A stretch of 64,000 bases of DNA from Chrysoperla carnea (Eukaryota > Arthropoda > Insecta > Neuroptera > Chrysopidae), in contig NC_058337.1 in NCBI RefSeq assembly GCF_905475395.1, positions 86,112,368 to 86,176,367 on the forward strand. The letters are read 5' to 3'. The stretch's first letter is position 1. Every line of letters begins with the position of its first letter. This document shows positions 36,571-49,700 of this stretch, piece after piece. The translations under genes and the position numbers were made by a program. A model generated the notes under the pieces. That model had not been told where the DNA came from. It saw nothing but the letters and a program-made list of their open reading frames with translations, and ran no database searches.

Positions 36571-36879
36571 TTGAGAAGTCCCACTGCGTTATTAATTGTT
36601 CCCATACACATAACTTTTACCATTTTTACAATTCTTTAATGCGTCATCAATAAAAACATTTTTTTTATTACTTATTTTACGTTTTTTTGTACGCGACCGT
36701 GGTTAAATTCAATTTTGGTTTAAATATCCATAATAATAAATTTATGAATTTTTTTTATTCGAAAAGTTATCTTAGAAGGTATAGTAGAGCTGATGTTTGG
36801 AAAAAATAGCCAGGTACGATGTCTTCCCTTAATTTGATGGATATATCTATGGGAAAATAAGTAGTAGGCTGAAAAAATC
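36571..36879. other. Sequence upstream of the gene B promoter
   Basis: AT-rich, nothing recognised before the repeat beginning near 36880. Confidence 0.35.
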
Positions 36880-37430
36880 CAAAAGTAAAACAAGTAAAAA
36901 AAAAAAAAAAAGACTGAGTTAACTGTTGAAATACCCTGTATAGAAAGTGCTGAATGTCTGAGTCTGTATTGTTACTTTTCTTCATTCGAGAATCTTTCAC
37001 AAGACCACTGGTTGGAGCTACCTGTAAATTTCCAACTCCCTATATTTTATACTTTAGGAGAAAATGTACACCACCAAAGTTTGGTACTAATTTGCGCCCT
37101 CACGATTAAACCATTACGTTTACGAAAAAATGTTTCAAGCCATGTGTATTGATTTCCAAGATCCAATTGATGACGATCTATGTTGCTCATTTACGAACTC
37201 AAACTCATTTTTTATGTCATGAGCACGCTATAAAAATTTCAACTTGATCTGTTTTTGTTTTTGAGTCGTCATGTTGATGGACGGACTTGCGGATGGACAG
37301 GCAGACAAACAGAAAGGAACTAATTGATTTTATGAACACCTATACCCAAATTTTTTTGGTATCGTCAATATTTCTAAGCGTAACAAACTTGTGGCTAAAA
37401 TTAGTATACCTTGTTATAAATATATACAGA
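36880..37430 (-). repeat. Interspersed repeat family R, copy 2 (inverted)
   Basis: In reverse complement it reads CAAGGTATACTAATTTTAGC, CACAAGTTTGTTACG, TCCGTCCATCAACATGACG, CATAAAAAATGAGTTTGAGT and, at the far end, ACAGGGTATTTCAACAGTTA. It matches copy 1 over most of its length, in the opposite orientation. A poly-A run (about 36896-36911) sits in its end. Confidence 0.72.
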
Positions 37431-37955
37431 GAATCTTGATCAGCGATATGAATCTTGCACTTCGGCTTCGGCTGGGCTTTAGGCCGAGACTCATCTAGAG
37501 AAGTCTATGATCAACTTCTAGAGATGATTTAAATAAGCTTTGCTTGTAGCTAATTTTGAAAAAAAAATTCTTAGAACTTTTAAGCTATAATCGGCAATGA
37601 GATAAATAGGTTTTGGCTTGGCCCACGATCGGACACTAAAAGCTAATAATTTCTATTAACCCGGATCTTGACAATAAAAAAGGCTAGTTTATTGAGCCAA
37701 TTGTTTTAAAATAACGTCATTACCATTTCGGAAACGTGAGCGTCATCTTATACCGTTCTGTTTTTATATTGAGTGAATACAGTTTTGATGAATTCACTTT
37801 TATTAAATTTTGAAATATATTCAAATCACAATCTAGGTATTAAAACCTTTAGGTATTTTTAGATTTTATTGCATAATATTTTTAGCTAATTTATGGTCTT
37901 TGTTTTATACATTGTATGTTAATGGTTGCACAAGTTTTAAGTTTAATATAAATTA

Positions 37956-38413
37956 GCAGATAAAGAAGCTAAAGAAGCAACATCACAGGTACAGATCTAA
38001 CCCAACAACTTTCTACAACTGCCGTCGACTTAAAAAAAGCAGTAAAGAATCACATCACCAACGAATGGAACACTCGCTGGTCTAACAGTCAGTCTCACTT
38101 CCACAAAAGCAGAAACAATGTATGTGAATCAAGACCATACACTCAGAGAAGAGAGAACCAGTGCTATATCACTAGACTGAGAATTGGACATACAGCATTC
38201 TCTCATGGACACCTCCTGAGTAAGACCAACCCCAAAACATACCCAGCATGCAACGAACCAGCTGCCGTAAGCCACATCATTGAGACATGCCCAGGACTCA
38301 TCCAATTCAGAAATCAACACAAAATTCCAACCGACGTTTCAACTACACTCAACAAAAAACGCCATTGCCTTCAAACGATCAAATTGTTAAAATCGATGAA
38401 ACTAATCTGCTAA
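37956..38413 (+). pseudogene. Non-LTR retrotransposon relic (RNase H tail region)
   Basis: A frame open from 37994 to the stop at 38411-38413 encodes, in order, AVKNHITNEWNTRWSN, CYITRLRIGHTAFSHGHLLS, PACNEPAAVSHIIETCP and a basic C-terminus. EW-x-x-x-W, RLRIGHT-x-x-(S/T)HG-x-LL and HI-x-E-x-C-P are the classic tail after the RNase H domain of I/Jockey-like LINE ORF2 proteins. The preceding ADKEAKEAT block (from 37956) is the end of RNase H but is in another frame, so at least one frameshift separates them. One zinc-ligand cysteine usual in C-x-x-C appears lost. An untranslated tail with AATAAA-rich repeats follows to about 38548. Confidence 0.82.
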
Positions 38414-38751
38414 TATATAAAACCAAATGTTCTCGCCTGTAATTTGTTCACCTATAAGTTTATCCAAACATTGTATTTAAGTGCAGTCGCCAAGGACCTG
38501 GGTTGTCAAAGCGACTTTAAATAAACACAATAAAATTTAAAAAATAAAGGTTTTTTTTGTTTACCTCAATTTTTAAAAGCAACCAATTATTAACATTGAC
38601 GTTGAAGAGGTCAAGAATACGGTCGTTATATCGTCTGACATTTTCCACGGTAGAAGTTAACCAATCAATATAAATTTCAGGAAGAGAAATTTCGGAATTA
38701 AATCGCTCAGAGTCAAGAAAGATCGATTTTATTTTTACTGAGACAATTAAC

Positions 38752-39005
38752 TCGAAAATTTTAAATACGTGCCTATTCACAGCTATTTTATTTTATAGGA
38801 CATTTACCAAGGATAAATAATGTCTTAGACAGAAGTAAGACGATACACAGTTACGAGAATTTTTGACGAGTAATAAATTCAAAAACTTTGTATACGTGCG
38901 TATTGACAGATATTTTTATAGAGCAATATTCAAGGTTTTAAAAATTGTTTTAGCTAGAAGGAAGACGATTCATGGTTAAGAGAGTTTTGAATGTTGTGAA
39001 AGTAG
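38752..39005. repeat. Two-copy tandem duplication, about 127-bp period
   Basis: ATACGTGCCTATTCACAGCT near 38765 recurs as ATACGTGCGTATTGACAGAT near 38892; both are followed by GAAG(G/T)AAGACGAT and a TTA(C/A)GAGA block. The copies are diverged. Confidence 0.65.
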
Positions 39006-39414
39006 TTTGTTTTTACAACTAAGGTTATTTAATATTGTAAAACTCGTCCTTAAATTATTGATATTTATTTCGTAGTAGTATATCAAATGCAGATGATGCA
39101 TTCTCAGATGATCTACTTTAAACAGGGAAATAGATCAACCATCCTGCTAAATGTAGATAAAGAATCTAAAGAAAATTTACAAAAGTTTTTAAAATAAGTT
39201 GAAACAGAGATTTCACATCGGAGAAATGACTTACTCAGTGTGTTATTACTTATTTATGATTTTTCATGCTTGAAATGTGTGGTTACTTTCAAATAATTAA
39301 AGTTGATTTCCTTAAATAACCAAATTAATCTTCGGTATATTACGAAGATTATAGCAGAAAATATTTTTTTTGATAAAAATTTGTAAAATTAGGGATAAAA
39401 TCGATCCGTTCGAT

Positions 39415-39735
39415 ATTTCAATCGACACGTTTTCACTGAAAATAATATTCATATCAGGACAAGAGTTATTAAGGGATCCACCCTTCCAACTTCCATCTTC
39501 TGTGTAGTCTATGTAATGAACCATTCGATCTGTTTCATTTTTTTATCATGGTTAAACAGTATGGTCATGTAGGGGGTGCGATTTGAAATTTCAAAGTTGA
39601 GGTAGCTGGGGGTCAAGAGATGAAACCTAAAATTCTCTACGTACCATTTTTGAACTTCTCCCCCGACATCTAAATCGACGTGTTTTCACACAAAACAATA
39701 ATCACATACAGTCAAGAGTTATTAAAGGTGGGTAC
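39415..39735. repeat. Diverged direct repeat, about 252 bp apart
   Basis: ATCGACACGTTTTCACTGAA (39421) and ATCGACGTGTTTTCACACAA (39673) each lead to CAAGAGTTATTAA(G/A)G(G). They flank AT-rich sequence. Origin unknown. Confidence 0.6.
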
Positions 39736-40328
39736 TTTTGAAATGATCACACGGTATGTATTTCATTATAAACATGTAGTAAATAATGTCGAATTGCAAA
39801 AATCAGAACAAGCGATAGTTTGTTTAAGAACATTTAAAAATGTTACTGATTTTTTTTTTGAACTCATAGGAATTATTTTCTACTTTTTTACTCAGCTAGC
39901 TACAAAAGTATGCATTTTAGTTTTTTAGCCTATTGACAACTAGAAGTTGCAACCCTCTAACTGGCGAAAACATTTCGTATTAATTGAAACAAGAAGTGGG
40001 CCCGTTATTAGAAGTTCCAATTTATCAATTATTTATTAATATTATGGAATGTTATCTGCGCTTCCACCATCAAAGATTTTGTAGTTATTCGTTTTTCCTG
40101 ATCAAGATAATCGGACAAACTTATTAAATTATTATATTGTCACCGGTTCTTGATAAGGGTGAGAAGTTCCAATTCATTCCGATTTTTTTGAAAAGGGTCA
40201 AAACTACGTTCAAAAATTCCGTTACATAGATTCATAGATACATACCCAGACAATAAAAGCATGTTAAAAAAAAAAGAATTAATCAAAAAGAATTGAATTT
40301 AGCTACATATGAACTTAAAAAAAATTGA
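39736..40328. other. Intergenic sequence, no gene seen
   Basis: The plus-strand frame at 39680-39928 has no recognisable content. Around 40050-40245 there is repeat-like sequence (GCGCTTCCACCATCAAAG, GGTGAGAAGTTCCAATTCAT) without clear ends. Confidence 0.35.
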
Positions 40329-40604
40329 TATACCACTAGGTCGATTTACATCTAGGCATATAAATATCGCGAGTATGAATGAATACATACGTTAAGCAAT
40401 GCACCTAAGTGAGAGATATTACATACAAGTGTTATTCCCACTCTCTGCAGGCACACAACAGAAGAACTGTTGTATAACTTAAAAGACATCGAAGCCACGA
40501 TACACTTTTTGCAATTTCTCTTACTTAGATGCATTGCTTAACTCATGTACTCTGTCATACTTGTGATAGTTATATGCCTTGATGTAAATCGAACTAGTGG
40601 TATA
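40329..40604. repeat. MITE with about 85-bp inverted repeats
   Basis: TATACCACTAGGTCGATTTA and the inverse TAAATCGAACTAGTGGTATA form the ends. Pairing continues through TAGGCATATAA, AGTATGA and ACGTTAAGCAATGCACCTAA to about 40415. The centre is unique. Size 276 bp, TA-like flanks. Confidence 0.8.
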
Positions 40605-43600
40605 CATAAAAAACACCTTATTATTCTACTCGCAGGAATCGTTATTACTTTTATTTGACGTCAATTTTATCGATGTTTAAAATAAATTAAAAACGAATAC
40701 GTGTACATATATGTTTTTTAAATCGAATTTATTTATGAATGGTTCTGTATAATTAAAAACGAATACTTGTAGGTACATGTTAAGGATCCTATAAAACATG
40801 TCAATAATTTATTATTTATGAATATATTTGTATCGAATTATTAATGATTGCATCGAAAGATTGTCCTACGTGTGATAAGGCTCGTCTGCTAAAATTATAA
40901 AATATTCATTTATTCAACATTCACACTTCATTGAAATTCCATTCTTTTGACAATTATTTGAAAGAATAAAAAACAACCGATAATAAATCTTTATACTTTT
41001 ATAATGTATTCGAAAATAAATGTCGATTAATCATAAGCCAAGAAATCAATCAGTACTGCAAGGGTCAAAAATTATAGGCATTTTTAGGCAGTACTCAATA
41101 ACAGCTCCGATTTTGATGGTGTTGTTTATAAATATTTCGTTTAATATATTGTTTTTAATTGTTTATATTTTTATTTTTTTCCTCCGGGGGGCAATGTAAA
41201 TTTCTAGTAAATTTCAGCACGGATTTTATAACTTAATAATAGCTGTGTTTCCAATTAACAGTTTTTAAGTTAATTGTACCGACAGAAACTGATTTTTTGT
41301 AGGTAGCCGGTACTACACGCAGGTACATTTTTAATATACATAAACACAATCACTTTGATAACCAACTAAATTAATTTTTGGTTGTCTCTTAGTAAGTCGG
41401 TTCTTCCATCTCAAAATAAGTCGATTTAGCTAAATTTACCTTGGTACCAAGTTGCTTTGTTTTGGAGCCAGGCGGCTCTATAGTTGAAGTTTTGAAATCG
41501 TTTAGTTTAACTTAATTCCAAATGCAAAATGCTAAAATAAGATATATAGGTTGGCATTGTTCTATGGAACAAAAAAAAAAAAAAAACACATAAAAATTAC
41601 TTTATCGTCAATTCATTCAAATTAAGAGGTTCTCTATATCTGGAATAGAATAATAGAATGTTTTACTTTTAGTTAAACAGGTAATAAAATAGTTATAAAA
41701 TTTAAACATGAAAATGTAGTCAAATAAAAGCCGAAATAATTCAATGTTTATTTAAATGTATTTCCATAAAATTTTGGACACTTTTCTCAGCAGGACTTTA
41801 TGTCGGTTCATTGATAAGTTTTCTGTAGGTTAAATTGTAGTAAAATTTATGATTTTAGGAAACGTGAACAAAATAGTTAAAATTTTATTTTTAGGTATTT
41901 GTTTTCCTTAATACGTCATAAGAAGTGAAAAAAAAATTTTAATTATTATTCTAAAAATGTTTTTTTTAAAATGCGTCAATCTAAATAATAAATTTAATTT
42001 TGATTCGACCATCAAATAAAATTGAGTAGAACTTATAATTATTCTCAGATTCTATTTTCATTGAGAGAGTTATAGCAGTCCGTGAGCCAAGAATGGAGTG
42101 AAAATGGTTTGTTTTTACCAGCGTTTTGGAGGATTCAAGAAGGTAAGTTTTTTTGTAGATTGGCAGAAAAAGCAAAATTATTGACACGTAAACAAAGCAG
42201 AAACGTTTCAAGTGTTTGGAGGGTTAAAAAACTGGACTCACTTGTAAACTTGTCATATTTTTACAAATTGTCTTTTAAAGAAAATCGAAGTGCTTCATTT
42301 CTTATAACACTACAATATCAGCTTCCAATCTGAATTTTCGCAAGTGCCAAACTTTCCTTTAATGAACAATCATTCAAAAGAATTACAGTAACCTAACGTA
42401 AAATAAATACCCCCCCCCCATTCACATTTCTATACACTCGCCTGAAACCGAAACACCTTTCCCAGTTACCAGTGCAGATTTCTGAGACCAAAATTGTGGC
42501 TTATATTTCTAAGGCAGAAAAAATATTAGAGAATTAGTTTAGATATCGAAATTGATAAAAACATGCTCTTTATCTCATAAAATTTTGCCCTTCAAAATTA
42601 AATTAGAATAAAACATGTACAAAATCATTCTTTAAATTAAAAAAAAAACTTCAGATATATTTTTTATTTTTGTGATTTTTTTTTCATGCACAGTTTGTAG
42701 ACACAAAGTCTTATTTGGAAACATTAAATACTTACCCGCACTGGTCTCTCAGACCAAAAAATGTACATTTTTTTAAATTTCAAAATACTTAAGTACAAAA
42801 GACGGTATAAGATCGATCTTAACCCATCTGATAACCAGATGAGACATATTTTTTATGAAATTTTATTGATTTATAAAAACTCATACTCAACACTCATACT
42901 CACTCATAACTATCATAGTTTTTCTATCGACTCCTAGCATGGCTATTTCTAATTAAATTAATTTTAATTAATTTTTTTCATGAACGGTTTTTTTTAGGCA
43001 CGCACCTATGCCATTATTTTGATAATTAAATTATCTTTCTTCTGATACCAATTTCGATTGGTTGACAGATCGATGTAGGTCTGTTCATACCATAAGTACA
43101 GATAAGTCAATATAGGTAACAAATGACTTAAATAAGAAAATGATAATTTAATAAAGAAAAGAATGGTATAGGCTTCCCAAAACTATAATAGGAATATTTA
43201 AAAATCAATCAAATTTCATAAAAAATACGTCTCACCTGGTTATCAGACGGGTGAAACCAACCATATACCGTCCCCTAGGCAATTTTATGATGTTCCCCTT
43301 CCTCTGATTTATATACCAGAGACCGGCTTTTTTCTTATTGAAACGATTAGATTGATTTCATCAGATATTACAGACTCTCCAGTATAAGGCTAATAAAACA
43401 GTACAGGCTAACTTTATGCTTCATCTAATTTAAATGGCCTTTAAGAGAATCAATAATGTTTCACTAAAATAATTAATGATAATTAGAAGTAAAACACTCG
43501 AATCAATTTTGTAACATTTTTTTAATCTATAGATATAAATAAGGGTACATAAGTTTTTAAATTTATAATTTTAATTAATAGTATTTTTACAACCTTATAT

Positions 43601-43615
43601 CTTTTTCTCATTAAA
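40605..43615. other. Intergenic sequence between genes B and C
   Basis: AT-rich. No frame with protein-family content (the overlapping frames at 41981-42333 are on opposite strands and anonymous). A C tract lies near 42411-42419. No defined repeat ends were recognised. Confidence 0.35.
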
Positions 43616-43776
43616 TTATGATGCTTTTGATACAAGGAACGTTTGTACAGGGACATGTGTTAATAATTGATTAGCAATATTTTGGAAGACAACACTCAAT
43701 TTTTTACGTAGCTGCGGTGTCATTGCTTTTAATACTTCATTACCATTTTCTCGTAAAAATAAATTTGTTGCTTCAA
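43616..43776 (-). CDS. Gene C exon 5 (C-terminus and stop)
   Basis: Acceptor TTTTAG precedes TTGAAGC; it reads I-EATNLFLRENGNEVLK and ends FLVSKAS then TAA at 43616-43618. It has no internal ATG early in the frame and was read directly from the sequence. It aligns with gene B exon 5 (AALNLFINTNAQDLLK). Confidence 0.9.
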
Positions 43777-46700
43777 CTAAAACAAAAAAAATGCATAATA
43801 CTTATTAAATATTTGAAAGACATACTTAAATAATAAATGATAGAAATATTCATAAAAATGTATTATATACTCCAACTTAAAAAAAATTTATTTGAATTTT
43901 TTAGGCTATATTTCCCTAAGAGGGAGATCATTTTAAACCTACCAGTTAAAATTCGTTTGGAAATATCTTATGAAATCCAATAAAATTCCTAAAAATTTTT
44001 TCTGAATCTTTAATTATATCCTTAATTAAAAAATAGAAATTACATAATATACAATTTTAAAAAATTCGATTACTTGGCTGTTAGTGTTCTTTTAACAAGT
44101 AAATATTTCTTGGGTCAACGATCCCAATACTTAAGGTAGTTCACTCGAGAAATAGCTTTTCTTCGGAATTCAATAAAATTGAAATATAAGATTAAAAGTA
44201 ATTCTATATTTAATAATCAAAAGAATATACCAAGTATAAAAATAAAATACTTTTCTGATTATCTCGAAAACGGTTACTATCATTGTGACTAAAAGGTCAC
44301 AAAATTTTGGGATACCTTATGTAAAGAATACGTACTTAAAATTCTGTTGTTGTTGAAAACTTTTTTCACTGCCATTTTAGCCATACGTACATTTAAGTCC
44401 ACATTTAATGTATCCACATGTAAATAATTGAGACCATCATCTCGTAGACTATTACTTACTTTTCCTCTTACAATAGCTGTTGCATCCTCTAAAAAAATAA
44501 GAAAGAACATTTTTTAATTTAAAAATTTTTTACTTAAAATATATATTTATAAGAAATGTATTTAACTCTTCAAGGTTTGCAATTGTTTTATTTATTTTTT
44601 TTTTTTTGGGCAGAATTTTAGTGGTCAAAACATTAAATATAAATCCAAGGGATTACATTTAGTCACCGCTGACTAAGCCTAATACTATGTTGATGAAACA
44701 ATACTTTATTGAAAAAATACATTAACCTGAATATTAATTATAAACGTACAATCAAAATTATAAATTACTCATTTGCAACATAAATTTAAACAGAGTGTTC
44801 GAGAAAATGTTGCAAATATATATTAAATAAGTTTTTTATTACTAATTATTCTTCATGTCTCCATCTCAGTGTCAAAGGAGTATTGTGTGAAGATATATTC
44901 TAATTTTGAGTCAAAGCGGTGTTTGAAAAAAATACTAAGTAAAAAATAAACAAAATGAATAATAAATAAGCTCAAATGTTTGGATCGCAATGGGGAAAAA
45001 ATATCATCAAAAAAGATACAAGGTTAAAATGCATGTTAAGGGGTAACAATAAAACAATTTATGTTTTTTGTAGATACGATTTTAGAAAACTTCATTTTTT
45101 AAGCGAATTTTATAAGTAAGTTTTTGTTAAAACTGTTCTATTCACATTTTTCATTGACGTGAAATCATTCTTTGATTGGCGTGAAACTTTATAATTTTTT
45201 TAAGAATCCTCTTAATTGATATGGACAAAAAATTTATAAAGAAAAGCGGTTTTCCATATAAGAATGGTTAAAGTTAGAAATGAAATTCAAGCACTGCGAT
45301 TATTTGAAATTTTTATATGTTAAAGGTATTCATATTCACATCAAGGTATCTCTGCATCACAAAATGTGCACAGATTTTACCATTCTAAGTGATATTACTG
45401 TATGATATATTACAGCTATATCACTTAGAATGGTAAAACCTGTACCCACTTTCTGGGGCAGAGTGTACAGAGGAATTAGAAAAAGTTCGTGGGTGTGAAC
45501 AATGAAAATTGGGAAAATTATACATTATTTTCGAAAAATAAAAGAACCCAGGGATGTAGAATATGAATCTATAACATATCCAAAGTTAAAGAAACTATAA
45601 AGTTTTACGCCAATCAAAGAATGATTTCACGGCAATGAAAAATGTGTATAGAATTGATCCTTAAATTATTTGGTTTATCCAAATCAAAATTTAACAAAGT
45701 TTCTGAAAAAAAATTGAATTTTTTAAATAATAATTTAAAAATTTTTTTTCGCAATTATTAGTGACCTAATAATTATTTGCAATTTTTGAAATTCTGGCTT
45801 TCTTCCGTTTGAACTGAAACTTGCCTGCTAAAAAATGCTAAATATTACCTGCTTATCGTGGCAATTTTTACCTGGTTGGGTTTGAAATAAAAAGGGATCA
45901 ACTTGCGAATTGATAGTATTTTTTACCTCGAAACTTTCTAATAATAAACAATTCGAATAACTAGGTACCTATTCATATAATGTATGACAAGGCTGCCAAG
46001 TGCAGCCTGTATACTAATAATTGTAATTGCTTATTATCTAACATTATTTAGAAAAGAATATAATAATAAATCGTTAATATTTTCAAATAAAATTGCATAA
46101 TATTAATTATTATTCATTAATATAAGTAGTACACAATATATTATTATATTTGCATGCGATTCTTTAGTTTATCTTTATACAATTGGCGTATATCTGCGAT
46201 TATTAAATTTTCAATATTTATTATATTCGTTTACCTACAGGTATTTAATGACCTATATGAGCAGATATGAGTTATAGGACCTTAATACTGTAATAATAAT
46301 ACAGAATGTTCCAAAAGTCAGCGACCCATTCAAAATGATTTGAAGCAATTTTAATAATTTGACTGACTTCAAAATCTTGAAGCGTAGGAGATTTTCAATT
46401 CATATTAGTTTAAATTTGCTTTTATCTGAACGCCAGGAAGTGTTAATTGATTTTATCGAATGTGTTTAAATGATATTTTTCATTATCTCGTAGCATCTAA
46501 ATGGCAGAATAAATTTTATTTACTGAGATAACGTTTTTTTAACGTAATTTATCGTTATTAATTTTTTTAATGTAATATATCGTCTGATAACGAAATAACG
46601 GCGATTGGATATAACGTGAAAATAAATAATACTACATGCATAAAAACGAATACAACAAATCCTTTCGTTTTCGATTAGGTAAACATAAATTTAATCGCGA

Positions 46701-49700
46701 TGTGTATCCATCTATGAATCGAAAATTTTAAAATCCATAGCTTTGCTATAAGACTTTGTTCAAAAACCATTGATTTCGATATACATTTCGATATGTTATT
46801 TGACTCGAAAGATTAAGGCTAGCTTGATTTGAAGAAAATTTTCTTTCTGAGATAGATGGAGGCTTATTACGGCTACACATTTCAAAATCATTTTCGTAAT
46901 GTGCAGGATGTCAAAAAACACGAAAAGTATCAAAGTTGTTTTTTTTTTTAAATGGAAAACTCTGTTCTACGGTCAAAATAAAAGTGAGCTTCGTTAGGGT
47001 TTACCCCACTTAAAATTATCAAAGCTTATCTTCAAAGCCACTTCAACTTGCAGTCTATAATTGAATTACGTATATTGATTATGGCCACGCATAACTTTTC
47101 ACAGAATTGTCCGATTTTGAGATTTCTTTTTTAATTAGATAGGTTATGTTTTGAAGTTGCTCCCATAGGTATAAATTTGGAAAAAAAATTCCTTCTCTAA
47201 GGATGGGTACATAGAGGTTATTTATTGTTCAAAGTTTTAATATTGAGTTGTGTATTACAAAAACTTAATAAAAAGTAAAATTTTTTGTAAAAAATAGATC
47301 CGACGAAAAATGTACTAAAAAGTAAAAAAAAATTTAAATATACTACCGACTCAAATCAATAATTTTCTTGCTAACCATATATTTAGTTAAAGTTCTTGCT
47401 ATCCATATATTTAGTTTTTTTTTTCTATTTTTGTACATTTTTCGGTTCTACTTTTTGCAACAACAAAATATGACTAAAAATATTGAAAAGTTCCCTCTTT
47501 TAATTAATTCCTAGGAACATACTGCTAATCAGGTTAAATAAATTACAGTATTCCAATCCATATCGGTGATCTAAAATCTGATATCTAAATCTTATTTTTA
47601 AAACTTACTTTCCTTTTTAAAAAAATGTTTAATTAGTAATAATGGAATCATTTATCCAGGGTCATTTGCGTAACCCGTATTATTAAAATCATATGAGTAA
47701 TTGTTTTTACCAAGATTGTATGCCCATAATAAATTAAAAATGGTAAGTAGCAACACAATTACAATTTAAATCAATTATTATTTTTTGGCTGTAAACCATT
47801 GCCACATTGGGGAAAAAACACGCGGGCTAGTTCGCTGAATGATAAAAACGGGTACTAGATCAAAATTACGGTTATAAATAGTAACGCATACCAAGCAATT
47901 TTAATTTTAACGTACCAAATGATCCATGAAAAGTTCCATTCCCACTTGCTGGTAAAATAATTAATACACCAGTACTAGCATATTTTGCTAAAATTTTCAT
48001 ATATGGAATTTTAATAACTGCTTCAAATGGTTTACCATTTTCACTTAGCCTGTGTAGAAATAATATAATCATTAATTAAAATGTTTAAATATGATTCTTA
48101 GATTGACTTACTTTAATTTAGTTACTGTAAAATTACTAGCACCATAAATATCCATTTCAGTTAATGATACTCGATATCCATTTGGACCAGTAGTTAATGA
48201 TAAGGACAATTCATCCATTTGAAATGGTTCCACTGATGGCAGCTCAATTTCTGGTATTCCATTTGCTAAATATGGTTTTAAATGATGTAACGCTTTGATA
48301 TAACAATCTATTAATTTTGGATCCTCTTCGTGGCATTGCTTCACATATGGGGCTGTAATAAAAATGAAAACTGTGTTAAGAAATTTCTTACAATATCATA
48401 ACTGGATGACGGTTGGATGAAAAATAAGGTGAATTGCCACTGTTGAAAAGCAGGATTAAGACACTATTTGGGTTGCAACTTAAATAATAAATTGTACAGG
48501 CTATATTTATTCCAAAAAAAACTAGAAACATTTTTTTTAAATATTATATATCAGACATTTTTTATTACAGATTTGAATATTCTGGACAATATCAACGAGC
48601 TTAACTTCAGCAAATGAAAATATGATCCAAAAATAGGGGATTTAAAATGTAATTTTAGAATATGAAAGAAGATTACGAAGTTATTAAATGATTATTTCGT
48701 TTTATCGTCATCAAATTCTATACGATAACGTCATCAAATTCCTAAAAAATAGTCACATATTCCGTATAACATTTAAATTTTTCCTTTATTAATAATCTAC
48801 CATTTTCGTTCCATGTTAAGCCCTTAGAGGGAAATTTTAATGAATAATTTAATTTTACTAATTGATTAAATCAATTAAGTTACATTAAGTCATATGTTTA
48901 ATTTGTATATAGAGTGATTTCTTAAAAGTTTCCACTTTTATTGATTTTTAACACCAAAAAAATTTTTAATTTTTAAACAGGCATTTAAATCCTTGTCGAT
49001 ATTTAATCACTTTTGCCAAACAGTTTTTTCCCTGTATTTTTCCTAAAATATTTAGCAGCAGTAAGAGTAAATTTGATGTCGAAAACAATGTTGTCTAAGA
49101 AGAAACCTTTTCTATCAAAAGTTACTTGTTTTATACAAAGAATAAGAATTTTTTATAAAATTAGGTGTTTCTATTTAATAACCAAAGTTGATCTCTGGTT
49201 ATAAAAACGGGCACGTATAAAAAACTAAATTTTCTATTTTCATTTCCTCAAAACATGAGAAGGTACGTTTCCTGTTTATTAAGAGGAATACTTCTTGAAC
49301 AGTTACCTTATATGGATTACCTATTTTTGTTTGTTTTATTACGTTTTAGTGCAGGTGCTGGAAGAGGTTTGTAACCTTTATGGCGCGTTTTATATAAGAC
49401 TCTATGTTTTTTGTCCCGTATGGTGGATTTTCGATTTTATTTTCAACACTTTTTCCGATTAAAAATGCTAATTTTCTAAAACTTCTACTGGCACCTGAAC
49501 TATTAATGAATGTCATTTTTAATAACTAAACTTGCAAAATAGCATCAATGTTTTTTTTTACAATAAGACTATCAACAAGCACAGGATTGATTATTATCAT
49601 TTAAGAAATACTATACCAATTTTTCGATTTGGATCTATGTTTTTAAGTCATAAATGGCATTCAAATAAAGCAAGTACATAATAATACAATTTTAACAATT

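Noticed and set aside
38129..38320. Minus-strand 63-codon frame
   Set aside because: Antisense of the RNase-H-tail LINE relic.
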